6,099 nucleotides of DNA from Chthoniobacter sp. (lineage in GTDB: Bacteria; Verrucomicrobiota; Verrucomicrobiia; Chthoniobacterales; Chthoniobacteraceae). Shown here in pieces: positions 6,075 to 6,099 of the stretch. Both the position numbers and the translations under genes were made by a program. The notes under the pieces were generated by a model that saw only the letters and a list, made by a program, of their open reading frames with translations, did no database searches and was not told the DNA's origin. Numbering within the stretch: position 1 is the stretch's first letter; every line of letters starts with the position of its first letter. The DNA is taken from assembly GCA_025351065.1 (NCBI GenBank), contig JANXWQ010000093.1, positions 1 to 6,099 on the forward strand, given 5' to 3'.

Positions 6075-6099
6075 GCAAAAGACCGGCGCCCGCTCGCGC

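Overview
This is a GC-rich bacterial window with four protein-coding genes and the tail of a fifth. The organism is not named by the sequence. Very high GC, a bacterial-type RtcB, start codons without Shine-Dalgarno sequences, and a huge exported Ala/Gln coiled-coil protein with an LPPRER...YPEEF C-terminus would all suit the Verrucomicrobia/Planctomycetes group. That placement is inference from general resemblance only.

Layout. Positions 1-150 (+) hold the last 49 codons of rtcB, the RNA-splicing ligase. Positions 151-306 are a convergent intergenic strip with terminator-like hairpins for both flanking genes. Positions 307-3143 (-) encode a secreted, Ala/Gln-dominated coiled-coil protein of about 945 residues. 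Its reading frame breaks once, at a run of four T (925-928, + strand), and the real C-terminus lies in the neighbouring frame. Positions 3144-3293 hold that gene's probable promoter (TTGACG, 17 bp, AACACT). Positions 3294-3893 (-) encode riboflavin synthase, and 3925-5418 (-) encode the bifunctional NAD(P)H-hydrate repair enzyme Nnr. The two are 31 bp apart in the same direction and probably form an operon. Positions 5419-5582 are a divergent intergenic region with a candidate promoter, an 8-bp inverted repeat and an A/C-rich leader. Positions 5583-6044 (+) encode a small exported protein with a Pro/Ala/Lys linker and a single beta-rich domain, followed by a weak hairpin.

Function. nnr and ribE are cofactor housekeeping: repair of damaged NAD(P)H and the last step of riboflavin synthesis. 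The two exported proteins point to the cell envelope, but neither has a function I can assign. rtcB is RNA repair or tRNA ligation and has no visible link to the rest.

I see no CRISPR array, mobile element, tRNA or rRNA, and no convincing new multi-gene system. The items most worth a second look are the frameshift and collagen-like segment of the large coiled-coil gene, and the regulatory region in front of the small exported protein.
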